Source of the DNA: Robiginitomaculum sp.
Lineage (GTDB): Bacteria > Pseudomonadota > Alphaproteobacteria > Caulobacterales > Maricaulaceae
Length of the DNA stretch: 58,834 nucleotides
Reading direction: 5' to 3'
NCBI GenBank assembly: GCA_002733905.1
Contig: NVXK01000013.1
Coordinates: forward strand, 43,286-102,119
Under the pieces are notes generated by a model. It saw nothing but the letters and a program-made list of their open reading frames with translations. It was not told the DNA's origin and did not search any database. This document shows, in pieces, positions 25,719 through 34,990 of the stretch. Within the stretch, counting starts at the first letter, position 1. Every line of letters starts with the position of its first letter. The position numbers and the translations under genes are program-made.

Positions 25719-28709
25719 ATGACAATTATAAGTAAAAAGCAACTACTCTTAACTAGCCTGTTGACCAGTGCTCTTGTTGGGATGTCAGCTATGCCTGCAT
25801 TCGCGCAATCTAGCAGTGAAGATGATGAAATTATCGTAACCGGTTCATTGATTCGTAATCCAAATCTCGTACGTTCAGCTCCAGTTGCTGTAATTTCTAG
25901 TGACGAGCTTGAGTTCCAAGGCACTAACCTTATCGAAGAAATTCTTCGTGAAATCCCTGGCATGGTACCAAGTATTGGTGCGAACGTTAACAATGGTAAT
26001 GGCGGCTTCTCTTACGTCAATCTTCGTGGACTTGGCTCTAACCGCAATCTTGTTCTCGTTGATGGCAACCGTATGGCGCCGTCTGAGTTAAATGGTCGTT
26101 TTGATCTTAATAACATTCCGATTGCTTTGATAGAACGCACAGACGTTCTAACTGGTGGTGCAAGTACAACATATGGTGCTGATGCTATCGCTGGTGTTGT
26201 CAACTTTATTACCAAAAAGAATTTTACAGGCATGCAAGTTGATACGTCATATGGTATGACCGAGCGTGGCGATGGTAAAACAAAGCGGATTGAAATGACA
26301 GTCGGTGGTGATCTTGATGATGGTCGCGGCAATGCAGTTCTAAGTATGGGCTACCAAACAGCGGATCCTGTTTATCAAGGTGATCGCGAATTTTCTGAGT
26401 ATGTTCATTTTTACTGGAACGGTAACCGGGGCGGTTCTGGCTTAGGTTCTTTCAATACACGTATTGGTCTTGTTAATCCTACTGGTACTGATAGTTTTTC
26501 TGTCCCAACAACGGATTCGCGTTTTGATACTCATACACCATCTAACTTATCTTTAGGTGGCGTACAGGATGACGGTACTTTTGCCGCTGACTTTACACCA
26601 TATAACTATGGGCCTTCAAATGTGTTCCAAACACCGTTTAAACGTTACAACTTTTTTGCTTCTGCCGATTATGAACTTAATGATAAGGTAGAAGTGTATA
26701 CTAAAGCGCTATTTTCTAAGAATATAGTGAATACGCTTATTGCGCCATCTGGTGCTTTCGGAGATTCTGTAACTGTTGCATTGAACCATCCTTTCTTGTC
26801 AGCCGCACAGCGCAACGCATTCTGTGCATATGATATGGATCCTGCTGAAGGGGTTTATACTCCCCGTTTCTCTCAGGCCGAGTGTGATGCTGCAGGTACT
26901 GCAGCTGACGCGAGTGACCCAAACTACCGCGAGGTTGATACACAGCTTCGTCGTCGTAACGTTGAAGGCGGGCCACGTATCAGTGACTTCGTTTCAAACT
27001 ATTTCAATTACTCTCTTGGTTTCCGTGGTGACCTTACAGACAATATTAATTGGGATGTTCAAGGTTCATATGGCCTAAGCGAACAGGTTCAAACTCAGAA
27101 AGGTTATTGGCTGAAATCTCGTTTCCGTAATTCTTTGTTGGGTTGCCCAACAACATCAGATGGTTGTGTGCCTGTCGATTTCTTCGGCCCTACTGGCGCC
27201 ATAACAGATGAAATGAACGCGTATTTGGCGGGCGGTGAGAGTACAATCACTACTCGTTTTGATATGCTTCAATTCAAAGGCTATCTAAATGGTGACCTCG
27301 GTTACAGTCTTCCATGGACGGATGAAGCAGTTAACTTCGCGGTTGGTGCGGAATATCGTAAATATACAGGCTCGCGCGAATCTGATTTATTGTCGCAGTC
27401 TGGTGACCTCGGTGGCGCCGGTGGTGCTTCACCAAATATTTTTGGTAGCTACTCGGTTTATGAAGGCGTTGGCGAACTGTTGATTCCTGTTACGGATCAA
27501 CTAACAGCTGAAGCTGGTTTGCGTTATTCTAACTATACTGTTGATACAGCGGATAGCCCTTCATACGGTACCGTAACTTGGAAAGGTGGTCTGAGCTATC
27601 AACCTGTTGAAGATGTTTCATTTAGAGCCACATATTCTCGTGCAGTACGTGCGCCAAATATCGCAGAACTCTTTGCACCAGTAAACACAGTGCTTGGTAA
27701 CCTAGGTGGGGGCGATCCTTGTGCGTCTGTCGATGATCAGGGCAGTCAGAATGGTAATGTACCAACAGGTATTGTACGCGATGTTTGTATAGCTCAGGGT
27801 GCACCAGTAGGTTCAATTGGTTTTATTCCGGAACCAGCGGCTGGACAAGTCAATATCACAACTGGGGGTAATGTTAATGTTAGCCCAGAGAAATCTGATA
27901 GTTTTACTATCGGTGTGATCTATCAACCTGCGGCAATTCCGAATTTGGCTATAACTGTTGATTATTACAACATTACAATTGACGGTGCAATCAACAGCCC
28001 TACAGAAGAAGATGCTATTGCAGCATGTTTTGATAATCCTGATCCTGCCAGTGCGGCTTGTGCGGGTATCGTGCGTTCACCAATTGATGGTGGTCTTAGC
28101 GGTGATAATGCTGTTGTAGGCGGTTTACCTTTAGCTTTGAGCAATACTGGTAATTTGGCTACGGACGGTATCGATGTATCGGTTTCTTATAGTCGCGAGT
28201 TCGGCAGTATTGACTGGCATACAACTCTTTCTGGTAACTGGACGAATAGTTCAACTTTCCAAGCTGTAACAGGCGTATCAGAGGATCGTGAATGCGTTGG
28301 CCTTTACAGCACAAACTGTGCTTCTATCCAACCTGAAATTACTGCTAACTGGCGTAATACGGTTTCTATCGATAAATTCGATGTTTCCGTATTATGGCGT
28401 TACATTAGTAGCAATGAGTATGAGAACAAAGATACTGACACAGCCTTTGTCGGTTCACCTCAAGGTGGAGTGCTTGGTGAAGTAGATTTCAATAAAACAG
28501 ATGCTTATCATTTGTTTGATGGATCTGTTCGTTATCAAGTGTCTGACAATCTTAGTCTTACAGGCTCAATTGCAAACCTGTTTGACAAAAAACCACCTTT
28601 GACGGGCGCATTTATTGGCGCAACTGGCTACAATAGTGGTAATACCTACCCGTCAACATTTGACACGCTTGGTCGTCGATTCAAAATTGCTGCTAAAATT
28701 ACTTATTAG
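25719..28709 (+). CDS. TonB-dependent outer-membrane receptor
   Basis: A 996-residue receptor. The signal peptide ends at about residue 30 (MPAFAQ), followed by a TonB-box-like segment DEIIVTGS. The plug domain (about 45-165) contains LVDGNRMAPSELNGRFDLNN and the closing RTDVLTGGASTTYGADAIAG. The rest is a 22-strand barrel ending in Tyr (FKIAAKITY), as outer-membrane proteins do. Cys pairs (CAYDMDP...ECD; GCPTTSDGCVP) lie in presumed outer loops. It belongs to the large receptor class of alphaproteobacteria and Shewanella that import oligosaccharides, peptides or other polymers; no iron-specific feature is visible. Codons are strongly of the GGT/CGT/GCT type, suggesting high expression. A terminator follows directly. 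The Ton operon 3 kb downstream could energise it. Confidence 0.93.
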   Translation: MTIISKKQLLLTSLLTSALVGMSAMPAFAQSSSEDDEIIVTGSLIRNPNLVRSAPVAVISSDELEFQGTNLIEEILREIPGMVPSIGANVNNGNGGFSYVNLRGLGSNRNLVLVDGNRMAPSELNGRFDLNNIPIALIERTDVLTGGASTTYGADAIAGVVNFITKKNFTGMQVDTSYGMTERGDGKTKRIEMTVGGDLDDGRGNAVLSMGYQTADPVYQGDREFSEYVHFYWNGNRGGSGLGSFNTRIGLVNPTGTDSFSVPTTDSRFDTHTPSNLSLGGVQDDGTFAADFTPYNYGPSNVFQTPFKRYNFFASADYELNDKVEVYTKALFSKNIVNTLIAPSGAFGDSVTVALNHPFLSAAQRNAFCAYDMDPAEGVYTPRFSQAECDAAGTAADASDPNYREVDTQLRRRNVEGGPRISDFVSNYFNYSLGFRGDLTDNINWDVQGSYGLSEQVQTQKGYWLKSRFRNSLLGCPTTSDGCVPVDFFGPTGAITDEMNAYLAGGESTITTRFDMLQFKGYLNGDLGYSLPWTDEAVNFAVGAEYRKYTGSRESDLLSQSGDLGGAGGASPNIFGSYSVYEGVGELLIPVTDQLTAEAGLRYSNYTVDTADSPSYGTVTWKGGLSYQPVEDVSFRATYSRAVRAPNIAELFAPVNTVLGNLGGGDPCASVDDQGSQNGNVPTGIVRDVCIAQGAPVGSIGFIPEPAAGQVNITTGGNVNVSPEKSDSFTIGVIYQPAAIPNLAITVDYYNITIDGAINSPTEEDAIAACFDNPDPASAACAGIVRSPIDGGLSGDNAVVGGLPLALSNTGNLATDGIDVSVSYSREFGSIDWHTTLSGNWTNSSTFQAVTGVSEDRECVGLYSTNCASIQPEITANWRNTVSIDKFDVSVLWRYISSNEYENKDTDTAFVGSPQGGVLGEVDFNKTDAYHLFDGSVRYQVSDNLSLTGSIANLFDKKPPLTGAFIGATGYNSGNTYPSTFDTLGRRFKIAAKITY

Positions 28710-28734
28710 TCGCAAACGATTTTTGTATAAGAAG

Positions 28735-28762
28735 AAAAACGGCCCTTCGGGGCCGTTTTTTT
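28735..28762 (+). terminator. rho-independent terminator of the TonB-dependent receptor
   Basis: An 11-base-pair stem: AAAAACGGCCC, loop TTCG, GGGCCGTTTTT, followed by more T. The UUCG tetraloop and long GC core make this a very strong terminator. It begins 26 bases after the receptor stop. Confidence 0.95.
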
Positions 28763-28822
28763 ATGGAATTAGATAAAGTTTGTGAGGTCATTACTTACTC
28801 ATATAACATAAGGTTTTTGGCT

Positions 28823-28855
28823 AAAGACCACCTTCACCATATATAGGTAGTCTTT
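28823..28855. repeat. imperfect inverted repeat
   Basis: AAAGACCACCT at 28823-28833 and AGGTAGTCTTT at 28845-28855 pair over 11 bases with one mismatch around an 11-base loop. It lies between the receptor terminator and the sppA remnant. Its role is unknown. Confidence 0.5.
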
Positions 28856-28969
28856 TGATACATATACATGTGTCGGACTTGTGTGCATTACGCTGAGAAA
28901 ACAAAACTTGGCTTTGCCATGTTGAATCCTAATTCAAAATAACATTTGCCAGCCAATAGTTGAATTGGA

Positions 28970-29215
28970 TCATTTAATGTTAGGGAGTTGTGCGTGTAAC
29001 TGAATTTCATTTTGTTACAGAGCCGCACGGGCCTGGAGTAGAGCTTTGACTTCGGCGCGCGTAAGTATATGAAGGTCTTCTAAGTTGGCACCTGCATCAG
29101 TAATTACATTAAAAACTGTTCCAATCGTTCACTAAGAGTAAAGTCTCGTAGTCTGTTTTCACGTGAACACTTGTTCTTGCATCCAATGTAGGCAAGACCT
29201 TTGGCAGCTTAGCGT
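28970..29215 (-). pseudogene. decayed duplicate of the sppA 3' end
   Basis: This minus-strand segment aligns with 29464-29710, the C-terminal coding part of sppA, and keeps the TGA stop in the same sequence setting (GGATCATTTAAT, then TTAGGGAGTTGTGCG). Shared blocks include AAGGTCTTCTA and TTGGCACCTGCATC/CTGGCACCTGCATC. Small insertions and deletions, many substitutions and the absence of the rest of the gene show it is dead. Similarity fades after about 29215. From there to 29463 I see nothing recognisable. Confidence 0.85.
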
Positions 29216-29463
29216 AAAAATTACGGTTGTCGCATTAAATTAGTAATGGCTTGGTTCTTGACGGAAAATTCAAAATTACACGCAATAAGAGGGCGTCAGC
29301 TTGCATGGTGACAGGGATATATGCCTCAGCCGTTTGGGGGTGAAGAATGATAATATGCCAAGCTCATATCGTGATAGGGATAGCGCGAAGAAGATGGGGA
29401 TAATGCAATAGCTGATTCAGGCGAGGGTTCGTTATAACACCATAGTGCATGCGCCTCTGTGGA

Positions 29464-31236
29464 TCATTTAATATTAGGGAGTTGTGCGCGCAATTGTGTT
29501 TCTGTTTGGTTCAGGGTTGCGCGGGCTTGCATGAGGGTTTTGAATTCGGCGCTTTGGGTGAGTATGCGAAGGTCTTCTAGGCTGGCACCTGCATCGGCGG
29601 TTACATTAAATAACTGTTCTAATTGTTCACCAGGGGTGAGGTCGCGCGGGTACTTTTTGATCCGAACACGTGTTTTCTCATCAATTTCTGCAAGTTCTTT
29701 AGCAACTTCGATGGCCTTCATAATGCCGCCTAGCTCATCAACAAGGCCGATTTCTTTGGCTTGTGCGCCTGTCCAAACACGGCCTTTGGCGATTTCACGT
29801 ACACGTTCAATTGAAAGACCCCGTCCATCTGAGACGCGCGTAGTAAAGTCTACATATATATCTTCTAGGGAACGGCGATAGGCTTCTTTATTGGCTTGGT
29901 TCCATGGTTCAAACGGGGAGTGTGCTGCGCCGTATTCGCCGCCAATGGTAATGGCTTCTACATTATGTCCAAAATTACCAAGGGCGTCACCAATAGCAAT
30001 TTTGCCGCCATATACGCCAATCGATCCTGTAATCGTTGTTGGCATGGCTACAATTTTGTCAGCGTTCGCGGCGACATAATAACCGCCTGATGCAGCATAT
30101 TGCCCCATACTGACGACAACGGGCTTGCCCGCGGCTTTGGCCTTGTTCACAGAGTCCCAAATCTGGTCGGAAGCGCTTGGCGATCCACCAGGGGAGCTGA
30201 CGCGGAACACAATCGCTTTAACCTTGTCATCTTTAGACGCTTTAATAAAAGCTTCTGAAATTGTGTCGCCCCCCATGGAGAGCTTGTTGCTGAATGGATT
30301 ACTACCATTATCTGATGTGCCGTTTACAACAGCGCCTTGGCCGCCAATAAAGGCGATTACAGGGCCGGTGTCTGTACCGTAGCCATAATCACTAAGCTTC
30401 TTAAATTTGACCTGATCGCCGCCCGCTTTTTTGCGGACATAATCACGGGCGTCCGCGTAATGGCCAAGCGTGTCGATATAGCCTGCTTCTTTTGCGGCTT
30501 CTGCGCTGTGCGGTGCATCATTAAGAAATGCGAGAATATTGTCTTCGGAAAGTTCTCTGTCATGAGCAATATGTTGTACACTGGTATCCATGAGAGATTG
30601 GAGTAGGGCCGTCATCGCTTCTCTGTGCGGTGCGGTGAGTGCCTTTTTTGTGTAAGTATTGACGGCATTTTTATATTCATGGAATTGGATGAATTCTGGT
30701 TTCACATCATATTTTTCGAAAACACCGCCTAGAAATTCAATTTCTGCGCGGTAACCTGCAATAGAAAAGCCCGTCGTGTCTTGCAACCAGATTTCATCGG
30801 CGGCTGATACTGACATATAGGATGAGAGTGATGTACCCTCAAAACCCTGAGCGTAAGCGATGACGAATTTACCGCTTGTGCGAAAGTCGAGCAAACCGAG
30901 GCGGAGTTCTTCTGCCTTGGCGCTAGACATGCCCCAACTATTGGCGCGAATGAATACACCTTTAACATTGTCGTCATTTTTTGCACGGTTTAAAGCGCGC
31001 ACATTCGTAACAACTGATTGAGAACTATCACCAAAAATGCTGTTTTCACCGCCATGGTCAAGCATGCCCGAACGCAGGTCCATTGTGAGGACAAGGGGGC
31101 CTGCTGAATCTGAATCATCATTATTCGCCGCGCCTATTAACGCAGCGCCGATAGCAACAATAAAAATAAGCCCTAAAAACATGGCAATAAAGAAGCCGAT
31201 AATGGAACCAAGTAGGGATAAAAAGAACTGGCGCAT
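29464..31236 (-). CDS. sppA: signal peptide peptidase SppA, 67 kDa type
   Basis: A 590-residue membrane-bound serine protease that degrades cleaved signal peptides. An N-terminal membrane segment (IIGFFIAMFLGLIFIVAIGA) is followed by two tandem S49 domains. The catalytic Lys lies in HEYKNAVNTYTKKA in the first domain and the nucleophilic Ser in GQYAASGGYYVAANADKIVA in the second, as in the long E. coli type. The length is normal. It stands alone on the minus strand between the receptor and tRNA-Gln. A decayed copy of its 3' end lies 250 bases past its stop. Confidence 0.95.
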   Translation of the reverse strand: MRQFFLSLLGSIIGFFIAMFLGLIFIVAIGAALIGAANNDDSDSAGPLVLTMDLRSGMLDHGGENSIFGDSSQSVVTNVRALNRAKNDDNVKGVFIRANSWGMSSAKAEELRLGLLDFRTSGKFVIAYAQGFEGTSLSSYMSVSAADEIWLQDTTGFSIAGYRAEIEFLGGVFEKYDVKPEFIQFHEYKNAVNTYTKKALTAPHREAMTALLQSLMDTSVQHIAHDRELSEDNILAFLNDAPHSAEAAKEAGYIDTLGHYADARDYVRKKAGGDQVKFKKLSDYGYGTDTGPVIAFIGGQGAVVNGTSDNGSNPFSNKLSMGGDTISEAFIKASKDDKVKAIVFRVSSPGGSPSASDQIWDSVNKAKAAGKPVVVSMGQYAASGGYYVAANADKIVAMPTTITGSIGVYGGKIAIGDALGNFGHNVEAITIGGEYGAAHSPFEPWNQANKEAYRRSLEDIYVDFTTRVSDGRGLSIERVREIAKGRVWTGAQAKEIGLVDELGGIMKAIEVAKELAEIDEKTRVRIKKYPRDLTPGEQLEQLFNVTADAGASLEDLRILTQSAEFKTLMQARATLNQTETQLRAQLPNIK

Positions 31237-31501
31237 GTGTTTCCTGACAATTTAATTATTATGCTGTTGGTGTATTACTACGCATAAAGTCTTGTGATGA
31301 CAAATATATTCTCGATAAACGATAAAGAATAACATATTTGTGATACTAAAGCTCAAAACTCTATTTTTTTGATAAAGATTCTCGCCTGTTTATGGGGAAG
31401 AATACGCGATATATTGATAAGGGTGAAAAAACTTTGTTTTAAGCGAAAAATGCATTTGCAATTGTTCAATATAAAAGATACTAAACGCCCCTCAACAGAA
31501 G

Positions 31502-31517
31502 TCATTCACGTGAATGA
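31502..31517. promoter_or_regulatory. 16-base perfect palindrome before tRNA-Gln
   Basis: TCATTCACGTGAATGA is a perfect palindrome whose centre is about 19 bases before the first base of the tRNA, that is, in the promoter region. It could be an operator or overlap the -10 region. Confidence 0.5.
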
Positions 31518-31528
31518 TTGTAGCTTAT

Positions 31529-31602
31529 TGGGGCGTAGCCAAGTGGTAAGGCATCGGGTTTTGATCCCGTGATCGTTGGTTCGAACCCAGCCGCCCCAAC
31601 CA
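31529..31602 (+). tRNA. tRNA-Gln (anticodon TTG)
   Basis: A 74-base tRNA. The acceptor stem TGGGGCG (31529-31535) pairs with CGCCCCA (31592-31598). The discriminator is A and CCA is encoded. The anticodon stem-loop CGGGT-TTTGATC-CCG carries TTG, which reads CAA and, with wobble, CAG glutamine codons. The T arm contains GGTTCGAACCC. No second copy of its 3' end was seen in the window, so there is no sign of an element integrated here. Confidence 0.97.
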
Positions 31603-31861
31603 AGCTTTTGAGATAACCCGACTATATTTGAATATTATAACCCCAATTTGGGTGCGTATTTTCATGGTCCCTATATTTATTAGTTTTTTATGCCTTTAAG
31701 ATGTTTTTATCTGTGGATATATCGTGATTAGGCGAAAAAAAATGCTTTTTGATACATCCTAACGATTGATTAACGTGAATGAGGCGTGTAAGCGTAGCCT
31801 TAAGAAATATAAAAACTGGCCTCACTTAAAAAAAAAGAGGCTTAATTGGCGGGAGTTGTGT

Positions 31862-32629
31862 GTGGTGAAGATTACATCGAAAATTCGTGTACTATTAATT
31901 GCTGGTGCTATGTGTGCTTATATTGCGCCAAATGCGTTGGCACAGGCTGCGGACGCGAATGAAGCTACGTATCATGAGCTATTGCAGCAAATTGCGGATG
32001 CGAAAATTTCAATCGGACAGCAGCAAGTATTTGTTGCAAACGTCAATGCACGTATTGAAAGCTTAACACAACAACTAGACGGTTTGGATGATGTTACGAA
32101 AACGGTAGCGCCCATGCTTGATAAAATGGTCGCGGGTATAGACGCTGCAATGAAGGCTGACTTTCCGTTTAAGATGGATGAAAGAGGGCCTAGGTTACAG
32201 CGCATGAAAGAGCTTGTCGCTGATGATACCGCGACAATTGGTGCGAAATATCGCCGTGTATTAAATGTCTATAAAATCGAAGTCAATTATGGGCAAGGGC
32301 TTGAGGCTTATAAGGGGAACCATCCCGTAAGCCCAACTGTTCGCGAAGGTGATGATCGTTATAAAAAAGATGAAAACGGCAATGTTGAGCTTAATGAAAA
32401 GACAGGCCAGAAAATTGATATCTTTGATGGTGATTATTTACGCTATGGACGCACGGCCTTTGTTTATCTGAATAATGATAATTCATCCCCTCTGCGTTTT
32501 GATTTGGCAACACGTGAATGGATGGCGCTTAAAGGTAGTGAAGCGACAGAAGTGCGTCACGCAATGAGAATTTCATACGGCGAGGTTGCTCCAGGTGTTG
32601 TAACCGCACCTGTATTTACGATGCCATAA
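31862..32629 (+). CDS. DUF3450 domain-containing periplasmic protein (first copy)
   Basis: About 255 residues. After a signal peptide (VLLIAGAMCAYIAPNALAQA) there is a coiled coil (YHELLQQIADAKISIGQQQV...ARIESLTQQLDGLDDV) and the DUF3450 body with PMLDKMVAGIDAAMKADFPF, VLNVYKIEVNYGQGLEAYKG and LRYGRTAFVYL. DUF3450 proteins accompany TtpC-type Ton systems; their exact task is unproven. The start is one of two adjacent GTGs at 31862/31865 with GGGAG just before. An upstream in-frame TTG at 31766 lacks support. It is the first gene of the Ton operon. Confidence 0.82.
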   Translation: MVKITSKIRVLLIAGAMCAYIAPNALAQAADANEATYHELLQQIADAKISIGQQQVFVANVNARIESLTQQLDGLDDVTKTVAPMLDKMVAGIDAAMKADFPFKMDERGPRLQRMKELVADDTATIGAKYRRVLNVYKIEVNYGQGLEAYKGNHPVSPTVREGDDRYKKDENGNVELNEKTGQKIDIFDGDYLRYGRTAFVYLNNDNSSPLRFDLATREWMALKGSEATEVRHAMRISYGEVAPGVVTAPVFTMP

Positions 32630-32645
32630 AACAAATTTTGAGCCG

Positions 32646-32677
32646 ATTGGCGGCTTAACGGTGGTTTGTCCGCCAAT
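32646..32677 (+). ncRNA. intercistronic stem-loop between the two DUF3450 genes
   Basis: ATTGGCGG at 32646-32653 pairs perfectly with CCGCCAAT at 32670-32677. No T-run follows, so it is not a standard terminator. It may stabilise or mark a processing point in the mRNA. Confidence 0.55.
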
Positions 32678-32737
32678 ATAAATGCGCTGCAGGTGGTCTG
32701 TAGGGCTCAACAATTGAAACTAGATCGGAAGGAAGAC

Positions 32738-33502
32738 ATGTCGAAAATTTCAATAGTCAAGCACGTATTACTCGCGGGTACAGCTGCAATGGTATTTACC
32801 GTGCCAGCGCATGCGCAATCATTGGAGCGCGCTATGCGGGTTGCCAAGAGTTCTACGGCGGCAAGTGCTGCGTCTCAACAACGTGTAGAGGCTTTGGACG
32901 ATGATGCGGATACAATGATCCGGGATTATCGTGCGGTTTTACAGCAAATTGACAACATTAAGTTGTTCGTGGATCAGCAAGATATTTATCTTGAGTCTCA
33001 AAGCTCAGAGCTTGCGTCATTACGGCGTCAATTGGGCACTGTCGAAGCTGTTAAACAGGGCATGGCCCCTATGATGCTTCGCATGACTGTAGCAATCGAG
33101 GATTCTATTGAAGCAGATCTTCCCTTCTTAATGTCAGAACGTCGTGCACGTATCGAACGTGTAAAATCGGCTCTCGGCAATCCAGATGTGACGCCTGTTG
33201 AGCAGTACAGACAGGTTCTGAATGCATTCAAAATCGAAGTGTCTTACGGACAAGGTCTTGATAGCTATGAAGGCAAGCATCCAACAAAAGAAGGTTCAAA
33301 AGTGAACTTCTTGCGTTATGGCCGCGTTTCTCTTGTTTATATGACAAAAGACGAAGCTGAGATTGGTGTCTATGATTTGGCTTCCAAGGCATGGAAAGAA
33401 GTTAGCGGTAAGCAAGCGATTGAAATTCGCCAAGCCATCCGCGTGGCAAAAGGCGAAGCTGCACCGAAATTGGTCATCGCGCCTATAGTTAGCTCGAATT
33501 AG
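32738..33502 (+). CDS. DUF3450 domain-containing periplasmic protein (second copy)
   Basis: About 254 residues. Signal peptide MSKISIVKHVLLAGTAAMVF ending in PAHAQ, then a coiled coil (IRDYRAVLQQIDNIKLFVDQ...SSELASLRRQLGTVEAV) and a DUF3450 body closely parallel to the first copy: MLRMTVAIEDSIEADLPFLM, VLNAFKIEVSYGQGLDSYEG, FLRYGRVSLVYM. GGAAGGAAG precedes the ATG at good distance. The two copies have diverged clearly, so the duplication is old. Most related operons have one such gene. Confidence 0.86.
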   Translation: MSKISIVKHVLLAGTAAMVFTVPAHAQSLERAMRVAKSSTAASAASQQRVEALDDDADTMIRDYRAVLQQIDNIKLFVDQQDIYLESQSSELASLRRQLGTVEAVKQGMAPMMLRMTVAIEDSIEADLPFLMSERRARIERVKSALGNPDVTPVEQYRQVLNAFKIEVSYGQGLDSYEGKHPTKEGSKVNFLRYGRVSLVYMTKDEAEIGVYDLASKAWKEVSGKQAIEIRQAIRVAKGEAAPKLVIAPIVSSN

Positions 33503-33510
33503 AATTGGGG

Positions 33511-34902
33511 ATGATGAAAATGAAAATGTCTATGAAAAAAATTGCAACAACTGCGGCGGTAACGCTCGGCGCTGCAATGTTATTGGCTGCACCAGCAGTT
33601 TCACAAGTGAGTTCTGTCGAGCAGCTTCTACAGCAAGTTCGTGCAGATTCTTCTAAAACAGCCGCTGAAAACGCAAAGCGTGAGGCCGAATTTAGAGCCC
33701 GTAAAAACGAACAACAACAAAAACTATCCGCAGCACGTTCAGAACTTGCGGCATTAGAGCGTAAAGCGAAAAGCGTTCAGGCTACATTTGACATAAATGA
33801 ACGTAAGGTAAGTGCTCTTGAAGGTCAGCTTGACAGTGCTCAAGGTGAATTTCGCGAAGTATTTGGTCTGGCGCGTTCAAAAGCGGGTGAGTTTAAGGCT
33901 ACACTTGATAGTTCTTTGATTACGTCGCAATTCCCAAATCGTACGAAAGTACTTGGTCGTGTATCGGAAGCAAAAGCTTTGCCAAGTTCTGATGATCTGA
34001 ATGCAATTTGGAAGTCAATGCTTGCTGAAATTAAATATCAGCGTCAAGTTGCGACTTATACTGCAAATGTGAATAATTTGAATGATGGTGCTGAAACTCA
34101 AGTGACGCGTATTGGTCCATTCTCGATTTTCACAACGCAAGGTGCAAATTTCTTGGAATATGCATTTGCTGATGAAGAAGGTATTAATCCTCTTACAACA
34201 TTACCTAAACAACCTGGTGGTGCTGTAAGTAAAGCTGCAAATGCTGTCGTTAAGGCCGCTGGTGGTTCATTAGTATCTGCGCCGATCGATCCTACACGTG
34301 GTAGCTTGTTGAAATCATTCGAGCGCGTTCCTGATATACGTGAACGTGTCGCTCAAGGTGGTAAAATTGGGTATATTATTGTTGCACTTGCATTTGGCGG
34401 CGTAATTCTAGGTCTTCTGCGTATCATTTCGTTGTTCATGACTTCACAGGCTGTTAAAGCTCAGAAAAAACGTGCACAACCTTCTAAGGGCAACCCTCTT
34501 GGTCGTGTGATGATGGCTTATGAAGAATCTAAGTCTAAAGACGAAGAGATACTTGAGCTTAAATTGGATGAAGCTATTTTACGCGAATCTCCAAAACTTG
34601 AGTTTGGTTTGAACTTCTTGAAACTCGGCGCTGGTATTGCTCCTTTGCTTGGCCTTCTTGGTACAGTTACAGGTATGATCAAAACCTTCCAAGCTATGAT
34701 GATTTACGGTACAGGCGATCCTCAATTGATGGCTGGTGGTATTTCTGAAGCGCTTGTTACGACAATGCTTGGTTTGATTGCTGCTATCCCGCTTCTTATC
34801 CTTCACAGTTTCTGTGCTTCATTGGCACGGGGTGTTCAGGGTACGCTTGAAGAGCAATCTGCAGGTATCGTAGCGCGTCACGTCGAAAGTCGTCGCGGTT
34901 AA
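33511..34902 (+). CDS. TtpC-like MotA/TolQ/ExbB proton channel protein with periplasmic coiled coil
   Basis: About 463 residues. The signal peptide (ATTAAVTLGAAMLLAAPAV, then SQ) is followed by a periplasmic coiled coil over about residues 30-130 (KLSAARSELAALERKAKSVQ) and a periplasmic domain. After a membrane segment near 285-310 (IGYIIVALAFGGVILGLLRI) comes the ExbB/TolQ domain (LGAGIAPLLGLLGTVTGMIK, LMAGGISEALVTTMLGLIAA). This layout is that of Vibrio TtpC, which links the Ton motor to its TonB. Several ATGs lie in a row (33511, 33514, 33520, 33526, 33532), so the exact start is uncertain. Confidence 0.88.
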   Translation: MMKMKMSMKKIATTAAVTLGAAMLLAAPAVSQVSSVEQLLQQVRADSSKTAAENAKREAEFRARKNEQQQKLSAARSELAALERKAKSVQATFDINERKVSALEGQLDSAQGEFREVFGLARSKAGEFKATLDSSLITSQFPNRTKVLGRVSEAKALPSSDDLNAIWKSMLAEIKYQRQVATYTANVNNLNDGAETQVTRIGPFSIFTTQGANFLEYAFADEEGINPLTTLPKQPGGAVSKAANAVVKAAGGSLVSAPIDPTRGSLLKSFERVPDIRERVAQGGKIGYIIVALAFGGVILGLLRIISLFMTSQAVKAQKKRAQPSKGNPLGRVMMAYEESKSKDEEILELKLDEAILRESPKLEFGLNFLKLGAGIAPLLGLLGTVTGMIKTFQAMMIYGTGDPQLMAGGISEALVTTMLGLIAAIPLLILHSFCASLARGVQGTLEEQSAGIVARHVESRRG

Positions 34903-34915
34903 TACTCTCTCGGTA

Positions 34916-34936
34916 GCCCGAAGCTCTGCTTCGGGC
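34916..34936 (+). ncRNA. intercistronic stem-loop after the TtpC-like gene
   Basis: GCCCGAAGC (34916-34924), loop TCT, GCTTCGGGC (34928-34936): a perfect 9-base-pair hairpin with no T-run behind it. It sits in the 88-base gap before exbB and may modulate the mRNA ratio of the two motor genes. Confidence 0.65.
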
Positions 34937-34990
34937 CTGCCTAAAGTGTAGGCGAAGCCAATGGGCTTCATAGCTTAGAAAGGGTCTAAT

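Noticed and set aside
31529-31602. tRNA-Gln as the attachment site of a genomic island
   Set aside because: No second copy of the tRNA 3' end and no integrase are seen in the window.
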